From assembly GCF_000513195.1 (NCBI RefSeq), contig NZ_CBVI010000094.1, positions 1 to 64,000 of the forward strand: a DNA stretch of 64,000 nt. Reading direction: 5' to 3'. Both the position numbers and the translations under genes were made by a program. This stretch comes from Bacteroides timonensis. GTDB taxonomy: Bacteria > Bacteroidota > Bacteroidia > Bacteroidales > Bacteroidaceae. This document shows, piece after piece, positions 43,731-51,500 of this stretch (the stretch's first letter is position 1; every line of letters begins with the position of its first letter). The notes under the pieces were generated by a model that did no database searches, was not told the DNA's origin, and worked only from the letters and a program-made list of their open reading frames with translations.

Positions 43731-44710
43731 TTCAATATTTTTTTTGCTGTCCGTAAAATTCGTTGTGCTTTTAAGATAAAAAACGGTGAAAATGAGGCTA
43801 TAAATAAAACAATAAAATCAATAGATAAAAATATTGAAAGATGCTTCATTATTTCTTTCAATATTACTTTTTCTTTCTGAATAAAATCATACCTTTCTCG
43901 TGATGTACATCCCTCCCCCTCCAACCATATATGTATTCTACGTATATCATGCACAAAAGCACGCATCCAGAATTTTTGTGCCGGATGTCCAGCTATCATA
44001 TACTTAAAATGATTGTTCAAACATTCTAGTAAATAATAAATATACTTTTTCTTATTTTTTACATCATGCGAGACAGACTGGTCTATAATACGATAATAAT
44101 AAGCATCCACAGCTACCGCTTTCACTCTCTGCGCATGGTAAAAGCAACGTGTGCTCAATTCACAATCTTCCGCTAATTTCTGAAAAAAACGCAATTTATT
44201 GACATTCAGAAACTCACGACGAAAAATTTTATTCCATGGAACTACGTCATAATAAAAACCAAGATATGCATTTTGCCCGCTCAATACAGGAGTATCCCTT
44301 ATTGCAAAATCAGCCATCTTCCAATGTATTTCTCCTTTGAACCTTATAGCATCAAAAATTAATATATCCAGATTATATTTCTGCGTATACCCATGTAGAA
44401 TAGGAAGAATATCTATGGTTATATGATCATCATTATCTATAAACCAAACATATTCTCCAACTGCATTCTCCAAAGCGGCATTTCGAGTCTCAGAAGTTCC
44501 AGCATTAATGTGAGTAAATACGCGTATATTAGAATACTTTTGCGCATATTCCTTTGCTATGTACAAACTTCCATCCACAGAAGAGTCATCAAATAAAATT
44601 ATTTCATATTTATCTTGTGGAAAGTTTTGATTCAACAAACTGTCTATACATTCCGGCAAATACCTTTCTGCATTATAAACCGGTACAATGAAACTTAACC
44701 ATTTTTCCAT
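43727..44710 (-). CDS. Glycosyltransferase family 2
   Basis: A 327-aa GT-A enzyme with WLSFIVPVYNAERYLPECID, IILFDDSSVDGSL, TSETRNAALENAVGEYVWFI and the DxD-like FIDNDDHIT near residue 94. A C-terminal hydrophobic segment (LSIFLSIDFIVLFIASFSPF) suggests membrane attachment. It sits between two other GT2 genes with 7 bp on one side and a 4-bp overlap on the other. Confidence 0.9.
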   Translation of the reverse strand: MEKWLSFIVPVYNAERYLPECIDSLLNQNFPQDKYEIILFDDSSVDGSLYIAKEYAQKYSNIRVFTHINAGTSETRNAALENAVGEYVWFIDNDDHITIDILPILHGYTQKYNLDILIFDAIRFKGEIHWKMADFAIRDTPVLSGQNAYLGFYYDVVPWNKIFRREFLNVNKLRFFQKLAEDCELSTRCFYHAQRVKAVAVDAYYYRIIDQSVSHDVKNKKKYIYYLLECLNNHFKYMIAGHPAQKFWMRAFVHDIRRIHIWLEGEGCTSRERYDFIQKEKVILKEIMKHLSIFLSIDFIVLFIASFSPFFILKAQRILRTAKKILK

Positions 44711-44717
44711 AGAATAG

Positions 44718-45590
44718 CTATACTTCTTCTATCTTATTCTTATCAATCAAATTAGAATCTCTGTCTTTATATTCACTAGCCGTAGTAAACAAATATACTA
44801 TGCCTTTCATTACTCCTATAAAACGACACCAAATATTCCTAAACAAACTACCTCCTCCATCTAAAGTACCACAGCTAGTAACTGCTCTCGCTTTTCGGCT
44901 TCTTATCAATTTTAACTTACCGTATTTTTTAAGTTCCAATGCCATCATTCCATCCTCACCACGAATTATGTCTGTTCTATATCCGACCATTTTGCCGAAT
45001 TCTGTTCTAAAAGCAAGAACCATTCCACGGACACATAACTCCGGTCGATTTATATTTTGCAGGCATATATATATATCCCTCAACGATTCATAAAGAAATA
45101 GTCCTAATTTAGGATGATGTTCATCCGGCAAAAAGCTCCATAAGCCATATGTACAAACAACCTCCGGTTTTCGCAAATTATATACATGCATAGCTATGTA
45201 ATAAGGGGGATATAAAGTGTCAGAATCTATACAAATATGATATTTCCCACGAGCATGATTTAATCCACACTGGCGAGCAAACCCCGGTCCTTTTTTTTCC
45301 TCACGAAACCAGCAAACACCAGTTTCTTCTAAAAGCCGGTCAGTAGCATCTGTAGAATTATTACTAACCACCAATATCTCAACAGAAAAATCACATATAT
45401 TATCAACCAAAGACCAAAGTGAACCAAGAATATGCCTTTCTTCATTATGAGCAATCAGTACAACAGAGCATTCCGGATCTGTTACGGCACGAAAGGATTT
45501 CATCTTAGTAGTTATTTCCAACCTCACCTCAGACGGAATGTCCTGCCAAGGATATTCAAAAGCTGTTCGATATTTGTCATACCAAGCCAT
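44718..45590 (-). CDS. Glycosyltransferase family 2
   Basis: A 290-aa GT-A enzyme with CSVVLIAHNEERHILGSL, ILVVSNNSTDATDRLLEE and the DxD site YHICIDSDTLYPP near residue 118. Later GEDGMMALELKKYGKLKL resembles the ED-containing catalytic-base region of GT2. The start overlaps the end of the upstream gene by 14 bp. The first 38 residues (WYDKYRTAFEYPW..) precede the GT fold. Confidence 0.88.
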   Translation of the reverse strand: MAWYDKYRTAFEYPWQDIPSEVRLEITTKMKSFRAVTDPECSVVLIAHNEERHILGSLWSLVDNICDFSVEILVVSNNSTDATDRLLEETGVCWFREEKKGPGFARQCGLNHARGKYHICIDSDTLYPPYYIAMHVYNLRKPEVVCTYGLWSFLPDEHHPKLGLFLYESLRDIYICLQNINRPELCVRGMVLAFRTEFGKMVGYRTDIIRGEDGMMALELKKYGKLKLIRSRKARAVTSCGTLDGGGSLFRNIWCRFIGVMKGIVYLFTTASEYKDRDSNLIDKNKIEEV

Positions 45591-46716
45591 CTTCTTTCCT
45601 CCTAATTACTTTTTTAGATTCTTGAAACCTCACATTGTTCCTTATCGGACCATAGTATACAGGAACAAACTTTAACCAAAACAAAACACACATGTATATA
45701 TCATAAATACGATAACAGCGCCAAACTAAAAAAAATTTGCCAAGACAATCACTCTTACACACCGGATGATAATATTGGTATATCACATTATAATTATTAT
45801 CCACTAAATGTTTCAAATGTACCAATCTCTCTTTTTGGATAATTCTCTCAGCATGATAAGACTGGTAATCAGTCTTCAAAGCTCTTTCGAAAACATCTTC
45901 CATCATAGCATTTGTCAATAGCGGAAATGCGCTCCAAGAAAGTTTAAACTGCGAAGCTATTGCAGATAACCGTTGCTGATATTCCACAAAACATAAATAT
46001 TGCATATCAAAACCATGAAGTTTTGCTGAGAGCGAGGAAGGGTACACTACATATACATAATCTTGCGAGTCTCCTAAAACCAAAAAATCAATATGTAATA
46101 AGTAATCATACATAAACAGAAGATCTTCACAAAAATAAATTCGCTCATCAAAGCGAATATGATAATCATCCAATAGGCTCTTATTGTATAATTTAGAAAA
46201 GGGAAATCCACATTTTCCTAAATCCTGTCCTGCAATCAACCGCCTTATTTCATCCAGTGTTTCAGCATATAACTTTTCAAACTTCATACCACGTAAAGCA
46301 TACGATTCCTCATCTGATATATATTTCAAAAAACCTTGTATCACTAATCCGCGTCCACTCTTACCTGAAGCCGAGTCTAATAAATGATACAGATAATCCT
46401 CTTTTACCCAATCATCCGGGTCTATAAAAACAATGTATTTCCCTTTCGCACAGTCAAGGCCATTGTTACGCGCAGCACTTACACCACTATTTTTCTGATG
46501 AAGAACACGAATACGAACATCATGGATAGCCAATTCATTGCAGAGGACACCGGAATAATCAGTACTTCCATCATTTACTAATATAAGCTCAAAAGTAGCA
46601 AAAGATTGTCCCAAGATGCTTTCCACACATCTTGCCAATACATCCTCCTTATTATACACAGGTACAATAACCGAAATTACAGGATACTCTTCTGACGGAA
46701 ATTTTTCATCTATCAT
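45577..46716 (-). CDS. Glycosyltransferase family 2 (paralogue of the gene at 49227)
   Basis: A 379-aa GT-A enzyme with PVISVIVPVYNKEDVLARCV, LILVNDGSTDYSGVLC, GVSAARNNGLDCAKGKYIVF and the DxD site FIDPDDWVKEDY. Its first 150 residues closely follow the enzyme at 49227, including the shared RIRVxHQKN and GLVIQG. I start at ATG 46716; the frame is open to 46824, but that longer start would overlap the promoter and the divergent flippase start. First gene of this minus-strand run. Confidence 0.88.
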   Translation of the reverse strand: MIDEKFPSEEYPVISVIVPVYNKEDVLARCVESILGQSFATFELILVNDGSTDYSGVLCNELAIHDVRIRVLHQKNSGVSAARNNGLDCAKGKYIVFIDPDDWVKEDYLYHLLDSASGKSGRGLVIQGFLKYISDEESYALRGMKFEKLYAETLDEIRRLIAGQDLGKCGFPFSKLYNKSLLDDYHIRFDERIYFCEDLLFMYDYLLHIDFLVLGDSQDYVYVVYPSSLSAKLHGFDMQYLCFVEYQQRLSAIASQFKLSWSAFPLLTNAMMEDVFERALKTDYQSYHAERIIQKERLVHLKHLVDNNYNVIYQYYHPVCKSDCLGKFFLVWRCYRIYDIYMCVLFWLKFVPVYYGPIRNNVRFQESKKVIRRKEDGLV

Positions 46717-46768
46717 AGGTTCACATATTCTGAGAAACAGGTAAACACAGAAAAACATTCTTTCTAAT

Positions 46769-46800
46769 GGCAAAGATAAACAAAAATATATATCTTTGCC
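46769..46800. promoter_or_regulatory. Palindromic divergent promoter pair
   Basis: GGCAAAGATA (46769-46778) and TATCTTTGCC (46791-46800) are perfect reverse complements. Each contains a Bacteroides minus-7 box (TATCTTTG): the right one points to the flippase at 46819, the left one to the glycosyltransferase at 46716. The boxes are only 12 bp apart and face away from each other, so two polymerases could hardly bind at the same time. Confidence 0.75.
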
Positions 46801-46818
46801 CACAAGTATCAAAAAAAC

Positions 46819-48348
46819 ATGCAACGAGAATCACGCACTAAAAAATCTTTGCTTAATGCCCGAGTAAATCTTTTATTCTACTTTCTGGCTTTAGTACTCT
46901 CTTTTTTCTCCCGAAAAATATTTCTGGATAATTTGGGAGCGAATTTTATGGGTATGACAGGAACCTTGGGTAATCTATTAGGATTTCTCAATTTGGCAGA
47001 ATTAGGCATAGGCTCTGCCATAGGATACGTACTTTATAAACCACTCTTCGAACGTAATGAAGAAAAAATTAATGAAATCATAGCAGTATTTGGCTATATC
47101 TATCGCTGGATAGGCGTTATTATTTTAGGAACCGGCTGCATTATGGCATGCCTTTTACCCCTTATTTTTCCCCATGGAGTATTCGATTTACGAGTTATCT
47201 ATTTTGCATTCTTCTCATATCTGGCATCTTCATTGATCGGCTATTTTGCTAACTACAAAATGACTTTACTGGGAGCTGACCAAAAAAATTATGTAGTAAC
47301 AGCTTATTTCCAAAGCACTCTAATGTTGAAAACCATATTTCAAATATGGATAGCGTATTATACAAGCAATTATTATCTTTGGCTAATTATAGAACTACTC
47401 TCAGGCATTATATGTGCTATCATCTTGAACTGGAAAATCCGCCAAGTATATCCATGGTTAAGAAGTGAAGTAAAACATGGCAAAGTTTTATTCAAAAAAT
47501 ATCCAGAGGTAATGCGGTATACAAAACAGCTTTTTGTGCATAAGCTAGGAGCCTTTGCCCAGTATCAGACTGTACCTTTTTTAATTTACGCCTTTGTTTC
47601 TTTAAAAACAGTGGCGTATTATGGTAACTATACACTTATCATAAGCAAGATTACCCAATTATTGGAAAATTTATGGAGTAGCACAAGTGCGGGCGTAGGC
47701 AACTTAATAGCCGAAGGAGATCAAAAAAAAATTATTCAGGTTTTCTGGGAGCTACTTAGTGGGCGTTTTCTGATAGCTGGCATTGTTTCATTCGCCCTAT
47801 TCTTATTAACAGCACCTTTTATCACATTATGGTTAGGAGAAGAATACATATTGTCCCAACATGTATTATTCCTCATTATTCTAAACGCTTTTATTGGCTA
47901 TACCCGAGGAGCCACTGATCAATTTCTATTTGGTTATGGATTGTTTTATGACACATGGGCCCCAATAGTGGAAATTGGGATTAATCTACCTGTAGCAATT
48001 GTAGGAGGTATATTGTGGGGATTACCTGGAGTCTTAACAGGAGGAATTGTCAGTTCTTTGCTTATTGTTTGTATTTGGAAACCTTATTTTCTATACAGCA
48101 AAGGATTCAAAAAAACAGTTGCTCACTATTGGGTCAATTATTGCAAACATTTATTCGTTCTTTTATTTACCGGAGTGACATGCTATTACCTCTTTCCAAA
48201 AGATTATTTCGCACCAGAAACGTCTTTCGGACACTGGATTATCTATGGAGTAATACTCACAATAAGCTATACCCTCTCGACTTATATTTTACTCTATATA
48301 GTATCTCCCAGTATTCGTTCTTTCACAAGACGTATACTTAGGAAGTAA
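46819..48348 (+). CDS. Wzx-type polysaccharide flippase
   Basis: A 509-aa protein with about 12-14 membrane helices. The N-terminus (KKSLLNARVNLLFYFLALVL, ..FSRKIFLDNLG..GNLLGFLNLAELGIGSAIGY) is typical of the polysaccharide transport (PST/MOP) family. It would move undecaprenyl-linked repeat units to the periplasm. It is the only flippase in the window, and the left operon, which has polymerase and chain-length genes, lacks one. It is the only plus-strand gene in the right half and uses the palindromic divergent promoter. Confidence 0.9.
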   Translation: MQRESRTKKSLLNARVNLLFYFLALVLSFFSRKIFLDNLGANFMGMTGTLGNLLGFLNLAELGIGSAIGYVLYKPLFERNEEKINEIIAVFGYIYRWIGVIILGTGCIMACLLPLIFPHGVFDLRVIYFAFFSYLASSLIGYFANYKMTLLGADQKNYVVTAYFQSTLMLKTIFQIWIAYYTSNYYLWLIIELLSGIICAIILNWKIRQVYPWLRSEVKHGKVLFKKYPEVMRYTKQLFVHKLGAFAQYQTVPFLIYAFVSLKTVAYYGNYTLIISKITQLLENLWSSTSAGVGNLIAEGDQKKIIQVFWELLSGRFLIAGIVSFALFLLTAPFITLWLGEEYILSQHVLFLIILNAFIGYTRGATDQFLFGYGLFYDTWAPIVEIGINLPVAIVGGILWGLPGVLTGGIVSSLLIVCIWKPYFLYSKGFKKTVAHYWVNYCKHLFVLLFTGVTCYYLFPKDYFAPETSFGHWIIYGVILTISYTLSTYILLYIVSPSIRSFTRRILRK

Positions 48349-48354
48349 AGTTTA

Positions 48355-49230
48355 TTACATCCTAAGCCAACTTTCTGGCACAACGTCATCTTTCTCAAAA
48401 TAATACCACCAGCGTTTAGGGGCAATAACAATTTTATCATTATATGCATTTAAATAAGCCCCCCACCAACTAAATGTAGAATTTGCAATAATATTGTGAT
48501 GACATCGACTCATTAAGAACATATCTTGCCAAGAGTCTTCTTTCCGATTTCCATCAATAAACACCATATTTTCTTCCCCAAAATACTCTCGCACATATTC
48601 TATATCATCAGAAAAAACATAAAAAACAGGGTGTGCCAAATGTGCCTTCATATATTCAACAGCCCGTTTAAAATAATCAATAGGACAACATAATAAAAAA
48701 CCATCAAAATTGCCCGATGCATAATCTCCTCTCCTGACATGAATACTAACACTATCAGATGTCTCAATAATACGCATTAAAAATTCCTTGGTGTAAGGAG
48801 ATAACATTTTTTCATCAAACGTAAATGTCTCTTTCACCTCCGATTGCACATGTTCAAAATACTTTAGACTTTGCCATGTACCACAAAGCATACAGTTTTT
48901 ACGTCCATACTGAAATATGTCTTCATAAAAAATAAAATTTTCCTTTGGCCAGATTTCTTTAAAAAACCATGTTATCAATTTATAATGTGGCAAGCCACGA
49001 CCACCTAAAAATTCAATAGTATGTATATAGGCTTTTTGAAACAAATTCAGCCCTTTATATGGATTTACCTTTTTAAACAACTTATCCAACTCGTATCCTT
49101 GATGGTCAAATTTCATACGACGATGCACAACAAAGCAGCATCCATCTTTACTTCGTGTGCGTAATTCGCATAAAAAGGCATACTGAAACATTACATTTCC
49201 TAATCCCCATGCAGGTATAACTATTTTCAT
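48355..49230 (-). CDS. Alpha-1,2-fucosyltransferase (GT11)
   Basis: A 291-aa GT11 enzyme. The GDP-fucose-binding motif is SVSIHVRRGDYASG near residue 155, and NIIANSTFSWWGAYLN near 250 is the second conserved motif. Together with GLGNVMFQYAF at the N-terminus these define bacterial alpha-1,2-fucosyltransferases. The polymer should therefore carry terminal or branched fucose, a residue that Bacteroides can take from host glycans. It overlaps the upstream GT2 gene by 4 bp. Confidence 0.93.
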   Translation of the reverse strand: MKIVIPAWGLGNVMFQYAFLCELRTRSKDGCCFVVHRRMKFDHQGYELDKLFKKVNPYKGLNLFQKAYIHTIEFLGGRGLPHYKLITWFFKEIWPKENFIFYEDIFQYGRKNCMLCGTWQSLKYFEHVQSEVKETFTFDEKMLSPYTKEFLMRIIETSDSVSIHVRRGDYASGNFDGFLLCCPIDYFKRAVEYMKAHLAHPVFYVFSDDIEYVREYFGEENMVFIDGNRKEDSWQDMFLMSRCHHNIIANSTFSWWGAYLNAYNDKIVIAPKRWWYYFEKDDVVPESWLRM

Positions 49231-50282
49231 ACAACACCTCTATTGTTTATCAATTTCCGGACAATTCTTATAAAATAATACAATATACGTATATATAAAT
49301 CATATATTACATAGTGACGAGAAAGCAAAAGATAACGCCCTAATCTATCATTTTTCCCATATACATAATAATAAGACTCTTTCACCACATCACTATTTTG
49401 AGAAACAAAATCTTTTAAATGGCGTATCCGCATATTTTTAGGTACTCTTCGTTCCACTTGATAGTCACTCTTTAAAATACGACGTACCAACATTTTTAAA
49501 TGAAGAGGTATCCGTGTCTTGTCAATGTCAAAAGGCCAAACTGTTATCATTTTCTTCAAGAGTTCCTGATAGAGAGTCCAACATGCATATTCCGATTCGA
49601 ATGGATGGATTCGAGCGGAAAGTGAAGTAAAAGGATAAGCTACATATACATAGTTTTTCGCATGTCCTAGCAGTAGATAATCACAATGTAACAAATATTG
49701 ATACATAAAAAGCATATCTTCATAATAATTGATATTTTCAGGAAAGCGAATAGAGAACGTCTCTATAAGACTTCTCTTATACAATTTACCCCAAGGAAAT
49801 CCGAACTCACAGATATGCTCTTTTATAAAGGCATCACCTATCTCCTGAAAAGAGAAGTAACGATCTGGCAATGATATATCAGATAATAAAACTCCCTCAA
49901 TCGTAATCCGCACAGCACCTTGTATCACTAAACCATTTCCCGGAAGAGCAGACGCACTATCATACAAATCCTTCAGATAATTTCCTTGTACCCAGTCATC
50001 CGAATCAACAAAAACTATATACACACCTTTAGCTTGACACAAACCATAATTACGAGCTATACTCACTCCAGCATTCTTCTGATGAAAAACACGAATACGT
50101 TTATCCTTGCATGCATATTTCTCACAAATTTCCCCACTGTAATCAGGGCTACCATCATCTATCAATAATAACTCAAAATTTCTAAAAGACTGTTTCAGTA
50201 TACTTTCTATACAACGAGGTAAACACCTTTCTACTCTATATACGGGAACAATCACAGATATTTCAGGATTACAAAGCTTCAT
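49227..50282 (-). CDS. Glycosyltransferase family 2 (paralogue of the gene at 45577)
   Basis: A 351-aa GT-A enzyme with PEISVIVPVYRVERCLPRCI, LLLIDDGSPDYSGEIC, GVSIARNYGLCQAKGVYIVF and the DxD site FVDSDDWVQGNY. The order of motifs and many residues match the gene at 45577, so the two arose by duplication and may add related sugars. The C-terminus is basic and hydrophobic (LYIRILYYFIRIVRKLI). It overlaps the fucosyltransferase gene by 4 bp. Confidence 0.9.
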   Translation of the reverse strand: MKLCNPEISVIVPVYRVERCLPRCIESILKQSFRNFELLLIDDGSPDYSGEICEKYACKDKRIRVFHQKNAGVSIARNYGLCQAKGVYIVFVDSDDWVQGNYLKDLYDSASALPGNGLVIQGAVRITIEGVLLSDISLPDRYFSFQEIGDAFIKEHICEFGFPWGKLYKRSLIETFSIRFPENINYYEDMLFMYQYLLHCDYLLLGHAKNYVYVAYPFTSLSARIHPFESEYACWTLYQELLKKMITVWPFDIDKTRIPLHLKMLVRRILKSDYQVERRVPKNMRIRHLKDFVSQNSDVVKESYYYVYGKNDRLGRYLLLSRHYVIYDLYIRILYYFIRIVRKLINNRGVV

Positions 50283-50316
50283 ATCAACATATGTACATAA
50301 GCGTTAATACACTAAT

Positions 50317-51489
50317 TTATTCTTCTATTCCATGAGTAGTATGAATGAACTTTTTATTCGCCTCTTTTAACCGGAACAAATTAATTACCATCAATAAAAA
50401 CGAATAGGGAACAAAGCATATTGCCTTCGCCAAACGCCATTTCCAGAAATAACGAGGTATTGCAACTATCAACGCAAGCAGCAATAGACCGAAAATAATC
50501 CACCATTTATATGCCAACGAAGGAAACCATATAGACAGGCATACGGAAAAAATAAACGTAAACCCTAATAATAGTACCCGTGAAAAAGCAGCTTGTTGAA
50601 ACAACTTATCACAAAAATCCCATTTTCTACCATGAATAGCCGGGAGTAAATGACACATAAATTCTCCTAAGCTATAATATTGCGCAGACAGCCAACGCCT
50701 CCTTTGTTGATAGAAGTTTTTGGTTTTCTGTATCTTTTCATCCAGCACATAAGTATCCGGCAAATAGTGGAAAAAGACACGATGATAAAGCAATTTCATC
50801 TCTAAAACTCTGTCGAAACCGCCAACCGAAGTATTGCTCATCATTGCTTTATAAAACAGAGAATATTCAAAAGCCATACCGGAACCTATCAAAGCAGCCG
50901 ACATACCCAGATTCACATGCCCCAAACGAAATATAGAATTATTTATCTCCTCACTGATCGCATCCAGATAAGCCATATCCGTATTCAGATTCTTCGCAAC
51001 CCGATGTGTTTGAATGACATGTACCTCCGGATTGCCAAAAGCATTATTCACCTCTACGAGATAGGAAGGATTTATGATATTATCAGCATCTATTATTAGA
51101 GCCACATCATAGGAATCCTTATCCAAATACTCAAGGGCTGCCTTCAACGATTTCGTATTCGTACTTTTCTCAAAATCCACCTGAAGCAGCTTGATTGGTA
51201 ACGCACGGAGTTTTTCGTTTGTAGAAGGCTGCATGTGATCTGAAATCACGACTACATCGTATTTATCACTTGGATAATCCTGCGCCAGACAGGCCTGTAC
51301 CGTATCTATAATAACAGTATCTTCCTTATACGCAGCTATCAGCAAAGCAAACCGCTTATGCTCTTTCGCAAGAACTGGTTTATCGGGGTGATGCCGGAGC
51401 GACGCCAAACTATAAACCAATAAATACAATATATTTATCGTAAACAATACGTATAAAATCCAATCGAGTATAAGCAGTACCTGTTCCAA
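50317..51489 (-). CDS. Membrane glycosyltransferase family 2
   Basis: A 390-aa GT2 enzyme with an N-terminal helix (LDWILYVLFTINILYLLVYS) and three or four C-terminal helices. The active-site set is complete: FALLIAAYKED, IDADN (residues 133-137) and QQRRRW (261-266). It is the intact paralogue of the altered gene at 22859. This layout occurs in processive or lipid-acting GT2 enzymes. It is the second gene of the operon that starts with the third LruC lipoprotein, 11 bp behind it. Confidence 0.88.
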   Translation of the reverse strand: MEQVLLILDWILYVLFTINILYLLVYSLASLRHHPDKPVLAKEHKRFALLIAAYKEDTVIIDTVQACLAQDYPSDKYDVVVISDHMQPSTNEKLRALPIKLLQVDFEKSTNTKSLKAALEYLDKDSYDVALIIDADNIINPSYLVEVNNAFGNPEVHVIQTHRVAKNLNTDMAYLDAISEEINNSIFRLGHVNLGMSAALIGSGMAFEYSLFYKAMMSNTSVGGFDRVLEMKLLYHRVFFHYLPDTYVLDEKIQKTKNFYQQRRRWLSAQYYSLGEFMCHLLPAIHGRKWDFCDKLFQQAAFSRVLLLGFTFIFSVCLSIWFPSLAYKWWIIFGLLLLALIVAIPRYFWKWRLAKAICFVPYSFLLMVINLFRLKEANKKFIHTTHGIEE

Positions 51490-51500
51490 GATTAAAGTTT

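Noticed and set aside
46716..46824. Longer N-terminus for the GT2 gene (ATG at 46824)
   Set aside because: It would overlap the flippase start and its own promoter; the GT2 fold starts shortly after ATG 46716.
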